A DNA stretch of 64,000 nucleotides from Pedobacter sp. HDW13 (GTDB taxonomy: Bacteria; Bacteroidota; Bacteroidia; Sphingobacteriales; Sphingobacteriaceae). Position 1 is the stretch's first letter. The number at the start of each line of letters is the position of its first letter. Below the pieces are notes generated by a model, which saw only the letters and a list, made by a program, of their open reading frames with translations, had not been told where the DNA came from and did no database searches. Below are positions 51,563 to 61,402 of this stretch, piece after piece. The translations under genes and the position numbers were made by a program. The DNA is taken from assembly GCF_011303555.1 (NCBI RefSeq), contig NZ_CP049868.1, positions 1,860,001 through 1,924,000 of the forward strand. The letters are read 5' to 3'.

Positions 51563-52765
51563 TTAATTTAATATTTGTTCACTAATTAGTTTTCCAATTG
51601 ACAATGAAGACGTAGCAGCTGGAGAAGGAGCGTTCCTAACATGAATGATATTCTTGTTTTGGAGGATGTTAAAATCATCAATCAAATTTCCTTTTCGATC
51701 GCAAGCTTGAGCCCTTACACCTGCTCCACCCTCCACTAAATCGTTGCTTTGAATTTCAGGAATCAGTTTTTGTAAGGCATTGGTAAAAGCTGTTTTAGAT
51801 AGAGATCGATAAATCTCACCAATTCCAGTTTGCCCATATTTAGCGACAATTTTCCAGAATCCAGGCCAACTTAGGCTCTCTCCAAGGTCTTTCAAATTAA
51901 AATCACTAAATTTATAGCCTTCACGCTTGAATGCCAAAACAGCATTTGGTCCAGCTTCGATACCACCATGGATCATTCGAGTAAAATGCACTCCTAAAAA
52001 AGGAAACTCCGGGTTAGGAACCGGATAAATCAAATGTTTAACAAGGTATTCTTTCTCTGGCCTCAACTTATAGTATTCTCCACGAAATGGAATTATTTTT
52101 AAGTCATTATCTTTTTCAGTAAGACTAGCTACCCGGTCAGAAAATAATCCAGCGCAGCTAATGACTTTTGATGTCAAATAACTATCTTTTTCTGTTTCTA
52201 CAATAATGTCACTACCGGATTCTTTAATATTTAAAACCTGCTCATCAAATTTTGCTTCTCCTCCATGTCGGTCCTTAAAGATTTCTAAAAGCTTAACTGC
52301 AACTTTTGGATAATCAATAATCCCTGTTTGTGGCACCTGTATTGCAGCTAAAGCAACGCAATGTGGTTCAATTTCCCTACTTTCATCTCCAGTAATTTTT
52401 TTTATCCCTATCAAGCCATTTTGTTGGCCACGCTCAAAAATATTCTGTAAAGCTTGCAGTTCTTTTGTTTCAGTGGCAACGATGATTTTACCGCAAATGT
52501 CGTAAGAAATATCATTTTCTTCTGCAAAGTCAATAAGCGAAGCATATCCTGAAATGCAGTTTTGTGCTTTTAAACTTCCTGGTTTGTAGTAAATACCGCT
52601 ATGAATTACCCCACTGTTATTTCCAGATTGATGCTGGGCAACTGTGCTTTCTTTTTCAAGAATCAAAATTTTTGACCGGGGATTACTTACCTTTAAATGA
52701 TAAGCTGTTGACAGGCCAACAAGCCCGGCACCAATTACAATCACATCAAATTTTTGGGATAACAT
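51563..52765 (-). CDS. lhgO: L-2-hydroxyglutarate oxidase
   Basis: A 400-residue FAD enzyme of the DAO superfamily. Dinucleotide motif VIVIGAGLVGLSTAYHL, then HQSGNNSGVIHSGIYYKPGS, the LhgO signature, and GGAGVRAQACDRKGN near the C-terminus. It oxidises L-2-hydroxyglutarate to 2-oxoglutarate. It is an unusual member of a sugar locus by itself, but it sits between wbpA and wbpE, whose partner WbpB makes 2-hydroxyglutarate. Recycling that by-product is the simplest reason for its presence. Confidence 0.9.
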   Translation of the reverse strand: MLSQKFDVIVIGAGLVGLSTAYHLKVSNPRSKILILEKESTVAQHQSGNNSGVIHSGIYYKPGSLKAQNCISGYASLIDFAEENDISYDICGKIIVATETKELQALQNIFERGQQNGLIGIKKITGDESREIEPHCVALAAIQVPQTGIIDYPKVAVKLLEIFKDRHGGEAKFDEQVLNIKESGSDIIVETEKDSYLTSKVISCAGLFSDRVASLTEKDNDLKIIPFRGEYYKLRPEKEYLVKHLIYPVPNPEFPFLGVHFTRMIHGGIEAGPNAVLAFKREGYKFSDFNLKDLGESLSWPGFWKIVAKYGQTGIGEIYRSLSKTAFTNALQKLIPEIQSNDLVEGGAGVRAQACDRKGNLIDDFNILQNKNIIHVRNAPSPAATSSLSIGKLISEQILN

Positions 52766-52774
52766 ATTTTATTT

Positions 52775-54064
52775 TTATAATCTAGCGTCGATAAAATCGC
52801 GGTTTAAGCAAGATTTAGTGTCAAATATTACCGCATGTCCTCCATTTTTGAGTTGAACAAAATCGAGATCAAAAAATTCTTGATGACATACGGCTAAAAC
52901 TATAGCATCATACTGAACAGCATTTAAATTATCAATTAAATCTATATTATACTCCTCTATTACCTCATTTTTATCTGCATGCGGGTCATATACATCAACA
53001 TTTAATCCAAATTGACGCAATTCTGTATAAATATCTATCACTCTTGAATTGCGGATATCAGGGCAATCCTCTTTGAACGTTACCCCTAATATTAAGGCTT
53101 TCGCTCCTTGAATTTTATGCCCCTTATTGATCATCAATTTGATGACTTTATTTGCAACGAACATCCCCATGTTATCGTTTACACGACGGCCAGAAAGGAT
53201 TACCTGAGGATGGTAGCCTAAAGATTCGGCTTTATGTGCTAAATAGTATGGATCGACACCAATGCAATGTCCTCCAACCAAACCCGGTTTATATTTCAAG
53301 AAATTCCATTTCGTGCCAGCTGCTTCAATTACATCAGTGGTATCAATACCAATTCTGTCAAATATCAATGCAAGTTCATTTACAAATGAGATGTTAACAT
53401 CTCTTTGCGCATTTTCAATGGCTTTAGAGGCTTCTGCAACTTTCAAACTAGGTGCTTTATGTGTTCCGGCAGTAATAATGCTGGCATACAATTGATCTAC
53501 AACCTCAGCAATTTCAGGAGTTGAACCCGAAGTTACTTTTTTGATTTTGGTAAGGGTATTTACCTTGTCTCCTGGGTTAATACGTTCTGGAGAATAACCG
53601 CAATAAAAATCTTGGTTAAACTTAAGTCCGCTATATTTTTCAAGCACCGGTACACAGTCTTCTTCCGTACAGCCTGGATAAACTGTAGATTCATAAATAA
53701 CGATATCTCCGGCTTTAAGAAGGTTCCCCAGCATTTCCGAAGCTTTTAACAAAGGTTTAAGATCTGGTGCCTTAAATTGATCAATTGGCGTAGGAACGGT
53801 TACAATATATACATTACTTGATTTGATATCATCAACATTTGATGAAAACGATAATCCAATGCCATTGTTGAGTTTAACTTTTTTCAAAGTCTCCAAATCC
53901 GCCTCTTGTGTTCTATCTTCTCCGCGTTTTAATTCTTCTACGCGGCCATTGCTGATATCGAAACCAACTACCTCATATTTCTTAGCGAACTCAATTGCTA
54001 GGGGTAGGCCAACATAGCCCAATCCAACAACGCAAATCTTTTTGTTTAACTCTGTTATATTCAT
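52775..54064 (-). CDS. wbpA: UDP-N-acetylglucosamine 6-dehydrogenase, WbpA-like
   Basis: A 429-residue nucleotide-sugar dehydrogenase: KICVVGLGYVGLPLAIEFAK, TVPTPID, YESTVYPGCTEE, and catalytic Cys in GGHCIGVDPYYLAHKA. The GEDRTQE region and GHCIGVDPYYL fit WbpA/TviB/WbpO-type UDP-HexNAc dehydrogenases. It makes UDP-GlcNAcA, the substrate of WbpB. It heads the wbp set after a 526-base gap containing a degraded relative. Confidence 0.88.
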   Translation of the reverse strand: MNITELNKKICVVGLGYVGLPLAIEFAKKYEVVGFDISNGRVEELKRGEDRTQEADLETLKKVKLNNGIGLSFSSNVDDIKSSNVYIVTVPTPIDQFKAPDLKPLLKASEMLGNLLKAGDIVIYESTVYPGCTEEDCVPVLEKYSGLKFNQDFYCGYSPERINPGDKVNTLTKIKKVTSGSTPEIAEVVDQLYASIITAGTHKAPSLKVAEASKAIENAQRDVNISFVNELALIFDRIGIDTTDVIEAAGTKWNFLKYKPGLVGGHCIGVDPYYLAHKAESLGYHPQVILSGRRVNDNMGMFVANKVIKLMINKGHKIQGAKALILGVTFKEDCPDIRNSRVIDIYTELRQFGLNVDVYDPHADKNEVIEEYNIDLIDNLNAVQYDAIVLAVCHQEFFDLDFVQLKNGGHAVIFDTKSCLNRDFIDARL

Positions 54065-54324
54065 TATTTTTTCCTACTGCCAAAGCTTGGCTTTTATTAA
54101 TCTATATATTACGAATGTAGTAACCTTAATTTCCCTTGGCATTGCATCGTGTATTCTTTATTCTTCCAGATGCTGATGATTGAAATCATTAAATACTTTT
54201 GAATTCCGTCCTCGATTTATCAAAAAATCTCTTGGCTCATCTTATCCATAATTTCCATATCTATCATACTTATCAGAAATATCATTGATGACCAATTCTA
54301 AGTTTTTTATTTCATCTCAGCTGC

Positions 54325-54486
54325 ATAGATCATTTAAAATGTTAAGTCCTTCTTAGTGCAGTTCTTTATGCACTCGGTCTATATTGATATCAAAGCCTAT
54401 CACTTTACATTTTTTTTGCAAATTCTAAATCAAATGGAAGCCTAACATACCTAAATCTATAATTGCTATTTTATACTTTTTTGACA
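54325..54486 (-). pseudogene. Relic of a nucleotide-sugar dehydrogenase N-terminus
   Basis: The 526 bases between wbpA and wzc have no intact gene. On the minus strand from 54486, YKIAIIDLGMLGFHLI, stop, NLQKKCKVIGFDINIDRV aligns with the WbpA/TviB start KIAVIGLGYVGLPLAxEFxKKxxVxGFDI. Stops and substitutions (GLGYVG has become DLGMLG) show it is degraded, unlike the single-base faults elsewhere. The following stretch toward 54150 is also AT-rich with short open pieces I cannot assign. Confidence 0.7.
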
Positions 54487-54590
54487 AGTGTTTTCTTAAA
54501 ATTTAATCAGATAAATTAATTCTATTGCGAAATTGAATAATCTACAGTTTTTGCATAAACAAAGTTGATTTAAAATTAGCTATTTAAGTT

Positions 54591-56931
54591 TCAGAATAAC
54601 TTATCATACCATTTTTGCTTCTTCGCTTCACCATATGTACCATATCCATAGCCGTAACCATAATCTTTACTTATAATATCATTAACTACAATGCCTAGAT
54701 TTTTCATTTTACCAGATCGGTATAAATCTTCAACTATAGCCAACTGATTTTTTTGTGTTACTTTTTGTCTCACTAAGTAAATGGTAATATCAGCATAGCT
54801 TGCTAACAACTGGGCATCTGTAATAACCCCTACAGGTGGGGCGTCCATAATGATATAATCAAACTGCTCTTTCAAATCTTTTATTAAACCAGGGGTATGC
54901 TCACTCATAATTGTCTCCGCAGGATTAGGGGAAGGGGACCTGAAGAAATGATAAACATGTTCTTATTGATAGAAAGTGGTTTAACGATGTTAATGACTTT
55001 AATATCAGAATTAATCGTAAAGTTACTAAAACCGACATCATTGTTCACGCCCAATTTGGCCGACAGCCCAGGTTTGCGCAAATCCAATTCCATCAATAAC
55101 ACTTTTTTTCCAGCGAGGGCTAAAATATTCCCTAAGTTAATGGCTGTAAAAGATTTGCCCTCACCACTCATACTGGAGGTTAAGAGAATTATTTTTTCAT
55201 TTTTAGTTTTCAAATAAAAAGACAAATTTGTCCTTAAAGCCCTAAATTGTTCTGAAATGGCCGACCTTTCATGATTTGCAACAATTAAATTATCGGCGCT
55301 ATCATTATGACTGATTTCACCGATAACCGGAACATCTGTAAGTTTATTTATTTCCTCTTTGGTATTTATACTAGTATTAAGTAAATCTCGTCCTAAGAGA
55401 ATTACAATCGGAATAAATAATCCGGCAATAAGACCAGCTAAATAAATTCCACTTTTCTTTGGGCTTATTGGAATTACTTGTGCCTTAGGCGGATCGATTG
55501 TTTTGGCAATAGAAATATTTGCCGTCTTAGAAATAGCGGTTTCTTCTGCTTTTTGCATTAGAAAAATATACAATTCCTGTTTAATTCCTTTTTTTCTTGC
55601 CAGCTTCAGGTAATTTTTCTCTATTTTAGGTACATTAGAAATCCGCCCCTCTGATTGACTCAGTTGACTTCTTAATTTATTTCGCGTTAAAACAAAAGTA
55701 TTTTTTGTGCTTTGTATGTTCGCTAAAATCCCATTTCTTAATCCAGATATCTGACTATCGATATTTTTAATAAACGGACTCTCTTCAGTCACACTCAATA
55801 ACTGCTTTTCTCTTTCTATTAGTAACGAGTTATACTGACTCATCATTCCCGAAAAGATTATATCTTGCGGCAACAACGATGTTGGAAATACTTTTTTGTT
55901 TTTACTTTCATCCCGGAGATAATTTTCCAGATCATTTAAGATAACAACCTGCGTTTCTGCTTTAGCTAACTCTACACTGAATTCGGAAGTATTTTGAACA
56001 AGTAATTTTCCCTGCTCGCTCATATCTGCAAGCTTATTATTCTGCTTAAAGGTTTCTTCTTCATCTTCAACATCACCTAATTCAGATGCAATAACATTTA
56101 GTCGTTCGCGAATAAACTTATAGGTACTATCTGCGATGGCATTTTTATCACTCAAACTGCCCTCAGTATATTTGTTAATCAATGTTTGCAATATATCTTC
56201 TCCCTTTTGTGGTATTGGATAAGATAACCCTAATGAAACAACGCTAACCTGTTTATTGGCAGCAGCAACAGATAACTGTCCAGTTAATTCAGCTACACGC
56301 TGATCGACAGAACTTACCGTAACAAAATACTCATTATTGTCCATTTGGGTAAGTGGATTTTGTTCTATTTTAATTACCCCAACCCCAGTAACACTTATTG
56401 GTTCGTTCCAGGAAATTTCTTTCTCTAAACTTTTAGTTTTTACTTTAATTTTATTTGAAGAAATTTTCTGAATCTGGAATCTTGTATTTACAATTGTATC
56501 AACACCCTGTATAATATTTAACTTAAACGGAGCGGAGTAAAGCTCGCGATTCACCAATGAGCTCCGTTTTGAATAAACAATATTTAACTGCATCTGTCTT
56601 ACCACTTGTTCCATAAGAAATCGGGTTTTCAGAATTTCAACCTCATTATCTACAGAACTTTTGCCTCCAATTATCCCCCGAGATCCATTAATGAACTGGC
56701 TTGCTTTCCTATTCCACCACCCTTATCATCGTCTCCAACAAGTATTTTGGCGTTAATTTGATAATTAGGAGGAGTATAATTGGCGTACAAAAAAGCTACC
56801 ATTGAGCAAATGATGATGCTTAAAATGAACCAAGGCCATTTATCAAAAAGTTTATTTAAAATATCTTTAATATTAATAGTATCGTTTTCTTCAATATGTT
56901 GTTCCATATTTCCCTTAGGCGTATTATTCAT
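54591..56931 (-). pseudogene. wzc: Wzc-type chain-length/tyrosine kinase, two frameshifts in this sequence
   Basis: Inner-membrane polysaccharide co-polymerase and BY-kinase. Wzz-type N-terminal membrane segment (WPWFILSIIICSMVAFLYA), periplasmic coiled coil, second membrane segment near YLAGLIAGLFIPIVILL, then the kinase: Walker A SGEGKSFTAINLG, Walker A' LLMELDLRKPG, Walker B YIIMDAPPVG and a tyrosine-rich tail (DYGYGYGYGTYG). Two breaks: at the C-run 56675-56679 (plus strand), where DLGG should continue IIGGKSSVDNE; and at the G-run 54928-54931, where SGPLP should continue PNPAETIMSEHTPG. One base added at each gives 780 residues. Probably assembly errors. Confidence 0.88.
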
Positions 56932-56944
56932 TTTCTTGATGATA

Positions 56945-57751
56945 CTATTTAAAATTAGAAATGGCCAAAACAATTACTGAAATTACCGAGGCAATTACCC
57001 CTATGGTTTGAATCTGACCCGAATTTGAAGCAGAAACCTTCCGCTTGTTTGGTTCAACATAGATGACGTCGTTCTGTTTCAAATAGTAAAACGGACTGCT
57101 AAAAATATTACTTGAATTTAAATCTAGCCGAGCAAATTCTTTTTTCCCATTGTTATCCCGTACGATTAAAACATTTTCACGTTTTCCATAAATGGTTAAA
57201 TCTCCTGCTAAGCTTAGAGCATCTAGAATTGTTACTTTTTCATTTGGTAACGTATAAGCAGATGGTGCGTTTACTTCACCCAACACACTCACTTTAAAAT
57301 TGGCAAACCGCAATTGCACATTGGGTTGTTTATAAACATCTGTTGCCTTTTCGCGGATCAATTCTCTGGCCTGATAGGTAGTTAATCCAGCAACCTTTAA
57401 TTTGCCAATTAGTGAAAGTTCGATTTCTCCATTCTTGTCTACTAAAAAACCAGTACTTTGACTTGCTATGCTCGTATTTGTATTGCCCCCGAGAGTTGGT
57501 GTAGAAGCAGCCTGATTAATAATCGCACCACTTTGTGGATTAAGGGTAAAGATATTGATACTTAAAATATCGTCTGGCTGTATTACCGGCTCTGTAAAAG
57601 CAATCGCACTATCTAATTTCGCCTGCCTAACAGATTGAATATCTTGAAAATAAGCAATTTTTTTGTTGCTTACACAAGAAAAACTAAGGGTAATCGCAAA
57701 GAACAGAACTGCCAGCTTCAATCCCTTATTCACATTATTATTTTTATTCAT
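56945..57751 (-). CDS. wza: Polysaccharide export lipoprotein, Wza-like
   Basis: A 268-residue outer-membrane auxiliary protein. Lipoprotein signal with lipobox LSFSC, polysaccharide export domain (IQPDDILSINIFTLNPQSG, DKNGEIELSLIGKLKVAGL), SLBB-like repeat (VSVLGEVNAPSAYTLP) and a C-terminal membrane segment, a form common in Bacteroidota. It forms the exit channel with Wzc. I start at MNKNNNVNKG (57751); the longer frame from 57799 gives a poor signal peptide. Confidence 0.9.
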   Translation of the reverse strand: MNKNNNVNKGLKLAVLFFAITLSFSCVSNKKIAYFQDIQSVRQAKLDSAIAFTEPVIQPDDILSINIFTLNPQSGAIINQAASTPTLGGNTNTSIASQSTGFLVDKNGEIELSLIGKLKVAGLTTYQARELIREKATDVYKQPNVQLRFANFKVSVLGEVNAPSAYTLPNEKVTILDALSLAGDLTIYGKRENVLIVRDNNGKKEFARLDLNSSNIFSSPFYYLKQNDVIYVEPNKRKVSASNSGQIQTIGVIASVISVIVLAISNFK

Positions 57752-57930
57752 AGATATAAATCTGTCCTGATAATATTTTAGATTATGAACAGCTCGCAAA
57801 CTTAACCATTTAATTGTAATATCTGAAAGATTGAATGAATCATCTATAGATATTGAACTAAGTTTTCGAGCGCATTTACAATAAAAATAATGCCAAATAT
57901 TAACAACTAATAAAATAAGTCATAGATATA

Positions 57931-58665
57931 TTAATTTGTTCCAAAAATCTCGTAATTCTTAAAAGCATAGGCCCCTACCAAATCATAGAGCTTTCCAGAA
58001 TGAACGGCTTCTGTCAATGTATGGAGATGTTTATCATGATGAAGATCTGTCCCTGCTAAATCATACATTTTTTCTTTTAAAAGAGATTCTGCAAGTTGTT
58101 TTACATCCTTTCCATAATAACCTAAAATAGATAATAGATTTAGTTGTAATAAACATCCCTTTTCTTTAAACCTTTTTAAGCGACTTTTATCTTTAAAATA
58201 AAAAATATAACGCTCTGGATGAGCCAATACAGGATGATAGCCTTTAATTTCGACATCGAATATGGTCTGGCTAACCCCTGGACTTTCCGACAAGTAAGAC
58301 ATTTCTATAAGGAGGTGTTTTTGATCTAAAGGACATAATACTTGATCCAATGTAAAGTCTTGATCAATCATGTATTCTGCTCCGGCCTCCAATTTTGTTG
58401 ATATATTAGCTATGTCAAGCGCATTTTGCAAATCCACTTTTGCTTTGGCTATGCTTTCTGGTGTATTTGGATATAATTCTTTTAAAATATGTGGCGTAGC
58501 AATCAGTTTCTCAAAACCTAGCTCACTAAGAGATTTAACAAATCGTACTGAGGTTGACACATCAGGAGAGCCATCATCAATGCCAGGTAAAATATGAGAG
58601 TGCATATCTACTCCAAGCCAGGAAATATCGGTAACCTTGTTTTTTTTGCTAAAAAAGCTAAACAT
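57931..58665 (-). CDS. PHP-type protein-tyrosine phosphatase, CpsB/YwqE-like
   Basis: A 244-residue metal-dependent phosphatase with PHP ligands DMHSHILPGIDDG, the HPERY block and GTDLHHDKH. In other loci it dephosphorylates the tyrosine tail of the Wzc kinase, and here it directly precedes wza and wzc. It serves the role of Wzb without sharing its fold. Confidence 0.88.
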   Translation of the reverse strand: MFSFFSKKNKVTDISWLGVDMHSHILPGIDDGSPDVSTSVRFVKSLSELGFEKLIATPHILKELYPNTPESIAKAKVDLQNALDIANISTKLEAGAEYMIDQDFTLDQVLCPLDQKHLLIEMSYLSESPGVSQTIFDVEIKGYHPVLAHPERYIFYFKDKSRLKRFKEKGCLLQLNLLSILGYYGKDVKQLAESLLKEKMYDLAGTDLHHDKHLHTLTEAVHSGKLYDLVGAYAFKNYEIFGTN

Positions 58666-58687
58666 ATATTAAAATCTGAAATCTGCG

Positions 58688-58695
58688 CAAAAATA
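58688..58695 (-). promoter_or_regulatory. Candidate -7 element upstream of the phosphatase gene
   Basis: Minus strand TATTTTTG matches TAnnTTTG, giving a leader of about 17 nt. A TTTG exists upstream but with a 24-base spacer, which is too long. Weak. Confidence 0.35.
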
Positions 58696-58898
58696 TTTTG
58701 ATATATAAAAGTTAAATCACAAAATCTTAAATTTTAAAAGCACTTTGAAAGATCTTAACCAGTACATTCCAAGATAACGCCATAAATCTAAAACATTTTA
58801 TGCGATTTCCTTGTAAACAATATATTAAATCAAATAAATAGTAGAGGAAATCTCCTAAAAATTTATTTAACAAGCATTCATACTATTATACCATCAGT

Positions 58899-60034
58899 TT
58901 ATTCAAAGTAATTCAAGGTTCTAAATCCACCATCTTTCAGGTATTCATCTTTCTTCATTAAATGAAGATCAGAAATCATCATATCCTTTATTAAGGCAGC
59001 CAGGTCATATTTTGGGTTCCAACCTAGTTGTGTTTTAGACTTGGTAGGATCGCCCAATAATAAATCCACTTCCGTCGGCCTATAATATTTAGAATCTACC
59101 TGTACAACTGTACTTCCTAAAAATAATTTATCACCAACAATTCCATTTTTGGCTAAAAGTGACTCATCTAAACCTATGATTACACCTTTTTCATGCTCAT
59201 CTTTGCCCGAAAATTCAACTTCGATACCCAACTCAGCAAAGCTCATCCTTACAAAATCACGAACGGTTGTAGTAATTCCAGTTGCGATAACAAAATCTTC
59301 TGGCTTTTCCTGTTGCAAAATTAACCACATCGCTTCTATATAATCTTTGGCATGCCCCCAATCCCTTTGGGCAGATAAATTACCCAAATAAAGGCATTTT
59401 TGTAGCCCCAAGGCTATTTTAGCCGCCGCACGCGTAATTTTGCGGGTAACAAATGTCTCACCCTTAGCGGACTTTCGTGGTTAAACAAAATACCATTACA
59501 TGCAAATATATTATAAGCTTCACGGTAGTTAACGGTAATCCAGTAGGCATACATTTTCGCTACGGCATAGGGCGAACGTGGATAAAAAGGAGTGGTTTCG
59601 CTTTGCGGCACTGCCTGTACTAAACCATACAATTCTGAAGTGCTCGCTTGGTAAACCCGTGTTTTTTGGGTTAGGCCTAAAATACGTACCGCTTCTAAAA
59701 GGCGCAAGGTTCCTATACCGTCAGCATTTGCAGTATATTCTGGCATTTCAAAACTCACATGCACATGGCTCATCGCTGCCAGATTATAAATTTCATCAGG
59801 TTGCGTTTCCTGGATAACGCGAATTAAGTTAGTTGAGTCAGTTAAATCGCCGTAATGCAGTTTAAAGTTTACGTTTTGCTCATGCTGGTCCTGATAAAGG
59901 TGATCGATCCGATCGGTATTAAATGATGATGAACGCCGCTTTAATCCATGAACAAAATAACCCTTTTTAAGTAAAAATTCTGCCAAATAAGCTCCGTCTT
60001 GTCCCGTAACACCTGTAATTAAAGCAACCTTCAT
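58899..60034 (-). pseudogene. gmd: GDP-mannose 4,6-dehydratase, frameshifted in this sequence
   Basis: Extended SDR that makes GDP-4-keto-6-deoxymannose. The N-terminal part has [44 protein letters not shown] and the catalytic YAVAK. After FNHESPLR the frame is lost ([15 protein letters not shown], stop). With one G added at 59461-59463 it reads [19 protein letters not shown] and joins LQKCLYLGNLSAQRDWGHAK. Restored length is 378 residues, normal for Gmd. No GMER/Fcl or Rmd partner is adjacent. Confidence 0.9.
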
Positions 60035-60058
60035 GTTTATTAATCTTTTTATAAGCTA

Positions 60059-60066
60059 CAAACATA
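60059..60066 (-). promoter_or_regulatory. -7 promoter element of gmd
   Basis: Minus strand TATGTTTG matches TAnnTTTG 24 bases before the gmd start. The -33 position is poor. It suggests a second transcription unit start after the rml genes. Confidence 0.45.
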
Positions 60067-60392
60067 CAGAATAATTTATTCGATTGATAAAGTACATTTA
60101 ATTAAGCAAGAAAGAGAAATAACAGGCGATTTTTAAATTATTTTTCTTTCGGTAATTGCGCAAAGAAAATCGATTAAGCATCACACTCTCCCAGTAATCC
60201 TCTCATCGTCCTTTAGATTTGTAGAAGTTTTTTATTTATGAATTAATTGAATTTACAATTGGTTTAACTTTGAATAAAAGCTTACCTAGACATGAACACT
60301 GGAAAGAGGTTAAAACACCGGTCTGCCTGGCCGGGATAAAGTTCATCGTGACAATCAAGAATGGAGATCAGAACAAACATACTCAAAAATAA
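60067..60392. other. Intergenic region without a recognisable gene
   Basis: About 325 AT-rich bases between the gmd promoter and the rmlA terminator. The only short open frames lack family features; I see no RNA gene. Confidence 0.5.
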
Positions 60393-60426
60393 AAATCACC
60401 AAACACATAAGCTGCATTGGTGATTT
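60393..60426 (-). terminator. Terminator of the rmlBCDA operon
   Basis: Ten-base stem AAATCACCAA / TTGGTGATTT with a 14-base loop, followed on the minus strand by TTATTTTT. Confidence 0.75.
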
Positions 60427-60451
60427 AATATAACTTTATTAGCCTTATGGT

Positions 60452-61312
60452 CTATTTAATCTGCTTCAGCAAATAACTGCCATAACCACTTTTAACCAAG
60501 GGCATAGCGATAGCCTTTAGCTGCTCCGCATCGATGAAGCCCATGCGATAAGCAATCTCTTCAATACAACCAATTTTTAAGCCCTGTCTCTCCTCAATAA
60601 TCTGCACAAACTGACCGGCCTGCATTAAAGAAGTAAATGTTCCGGTATCTAACCAGGCAGTTCCGCGGCTCAATACACCTACTTTTAATTTACCCCGCTC
60701 TAAATAAATACGGTTCACGTCAGTAATTTCATATTCACCTCTTGGAGAAGGCTTAATATTTTTAGCAATCTCAACCACTTCATTATCGTAAAAATACAAT
60801 CCAGGTACAGCATAATCCGATTTCGGTTTTACTGGTTTTTCTTCAATTGAAATGGCTTTTTTATTTTCGTCAAACTCAACCACGCCATAGCGTTCCGGAT
60901 CTGCAACCTGATAAGCAAATACTACACCTCCATCTGGATCAGCGCTGGCTTGTAACAATTTGGTCAATCCATCACTATGAAAAATATTATCGCCCAATAC
61001 CAGGGCAACTTTATCCTTACCAATAAATTCTTCGCCTATTACAAAAGCCTGTGCTAAACCATTGGGTTCTGTCTGCACCGCATAACTAAATTTACAGCCC
61101 AATGCAACACCATCCCCCAACAATTTCTCAAAATTAGGCAGATCGTGCGGGGTAGATATAATCAGGATTTCTTTTATACCCGCCAGCATCAAAGTAGAAA
61201 GCGGATAATAAATCATCGGTTTATCGTAAACCGGCATCATTTGTTTACTACAAGCCAATGTTAAAGGATGCAAACGTGTGCCGCTACCACCAGCTAAAAT
61301 TATACCTTTCAT
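60452..61312 (-). CDS. rmlA: Glucose-1-phosphate thymidylyltransferase
   Basis: A 286-residue nucleotidyltransferase with [33 protein letters not shown] and VLGDNIF. It makes dTDP-glucose, the first step to dTDP-L-rhamnose. It is the last gene of the rml operon, separated from rmlD by 90 bases. Confidence 0.95.
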   Translation of the reverse strand: MKGIILAGGSGTRLHPLTLACSKQMMPVYDKPMIYYPLSTLMLAGIKEILIISTPHDLPNFEKLLGDGVALGCKFSYAVQTEPNGLAQAFVIGEEFIGKDKVALVLGDNIFHSDGLTKLLQASADPDGGVVFAYQVADPERYGVVEFDENKKAISIEEKPVKPKSDYAVPGLYFYDNEVVEIAKNIKPSPRGEYEITDVNRIYLERGKLKVGVLSRGTAWLDTGTFTSLMQAGQFVQIIEERQGLKIGCIEEIAYRMGFIDAEQLKAIAMPLVKSGYGSYLLKQIK

Positions 61313-61402
61313 AGTATTGTGATTAGTTTATTTGTTCAGTAGTCATTGGTCACGACTACAGCTCATATCTTGTTAATTAACTATATTTTCTATTGCAAAC
61401 TG

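Noticed and set aside
60265..60272. TAACTTTG as a plus-strand promoter for a small RNA
   Set aside because: There is no TTTG at the right spacing, no downstream gene, and no plus-strand U-run after the hairpin at 60393-60426.
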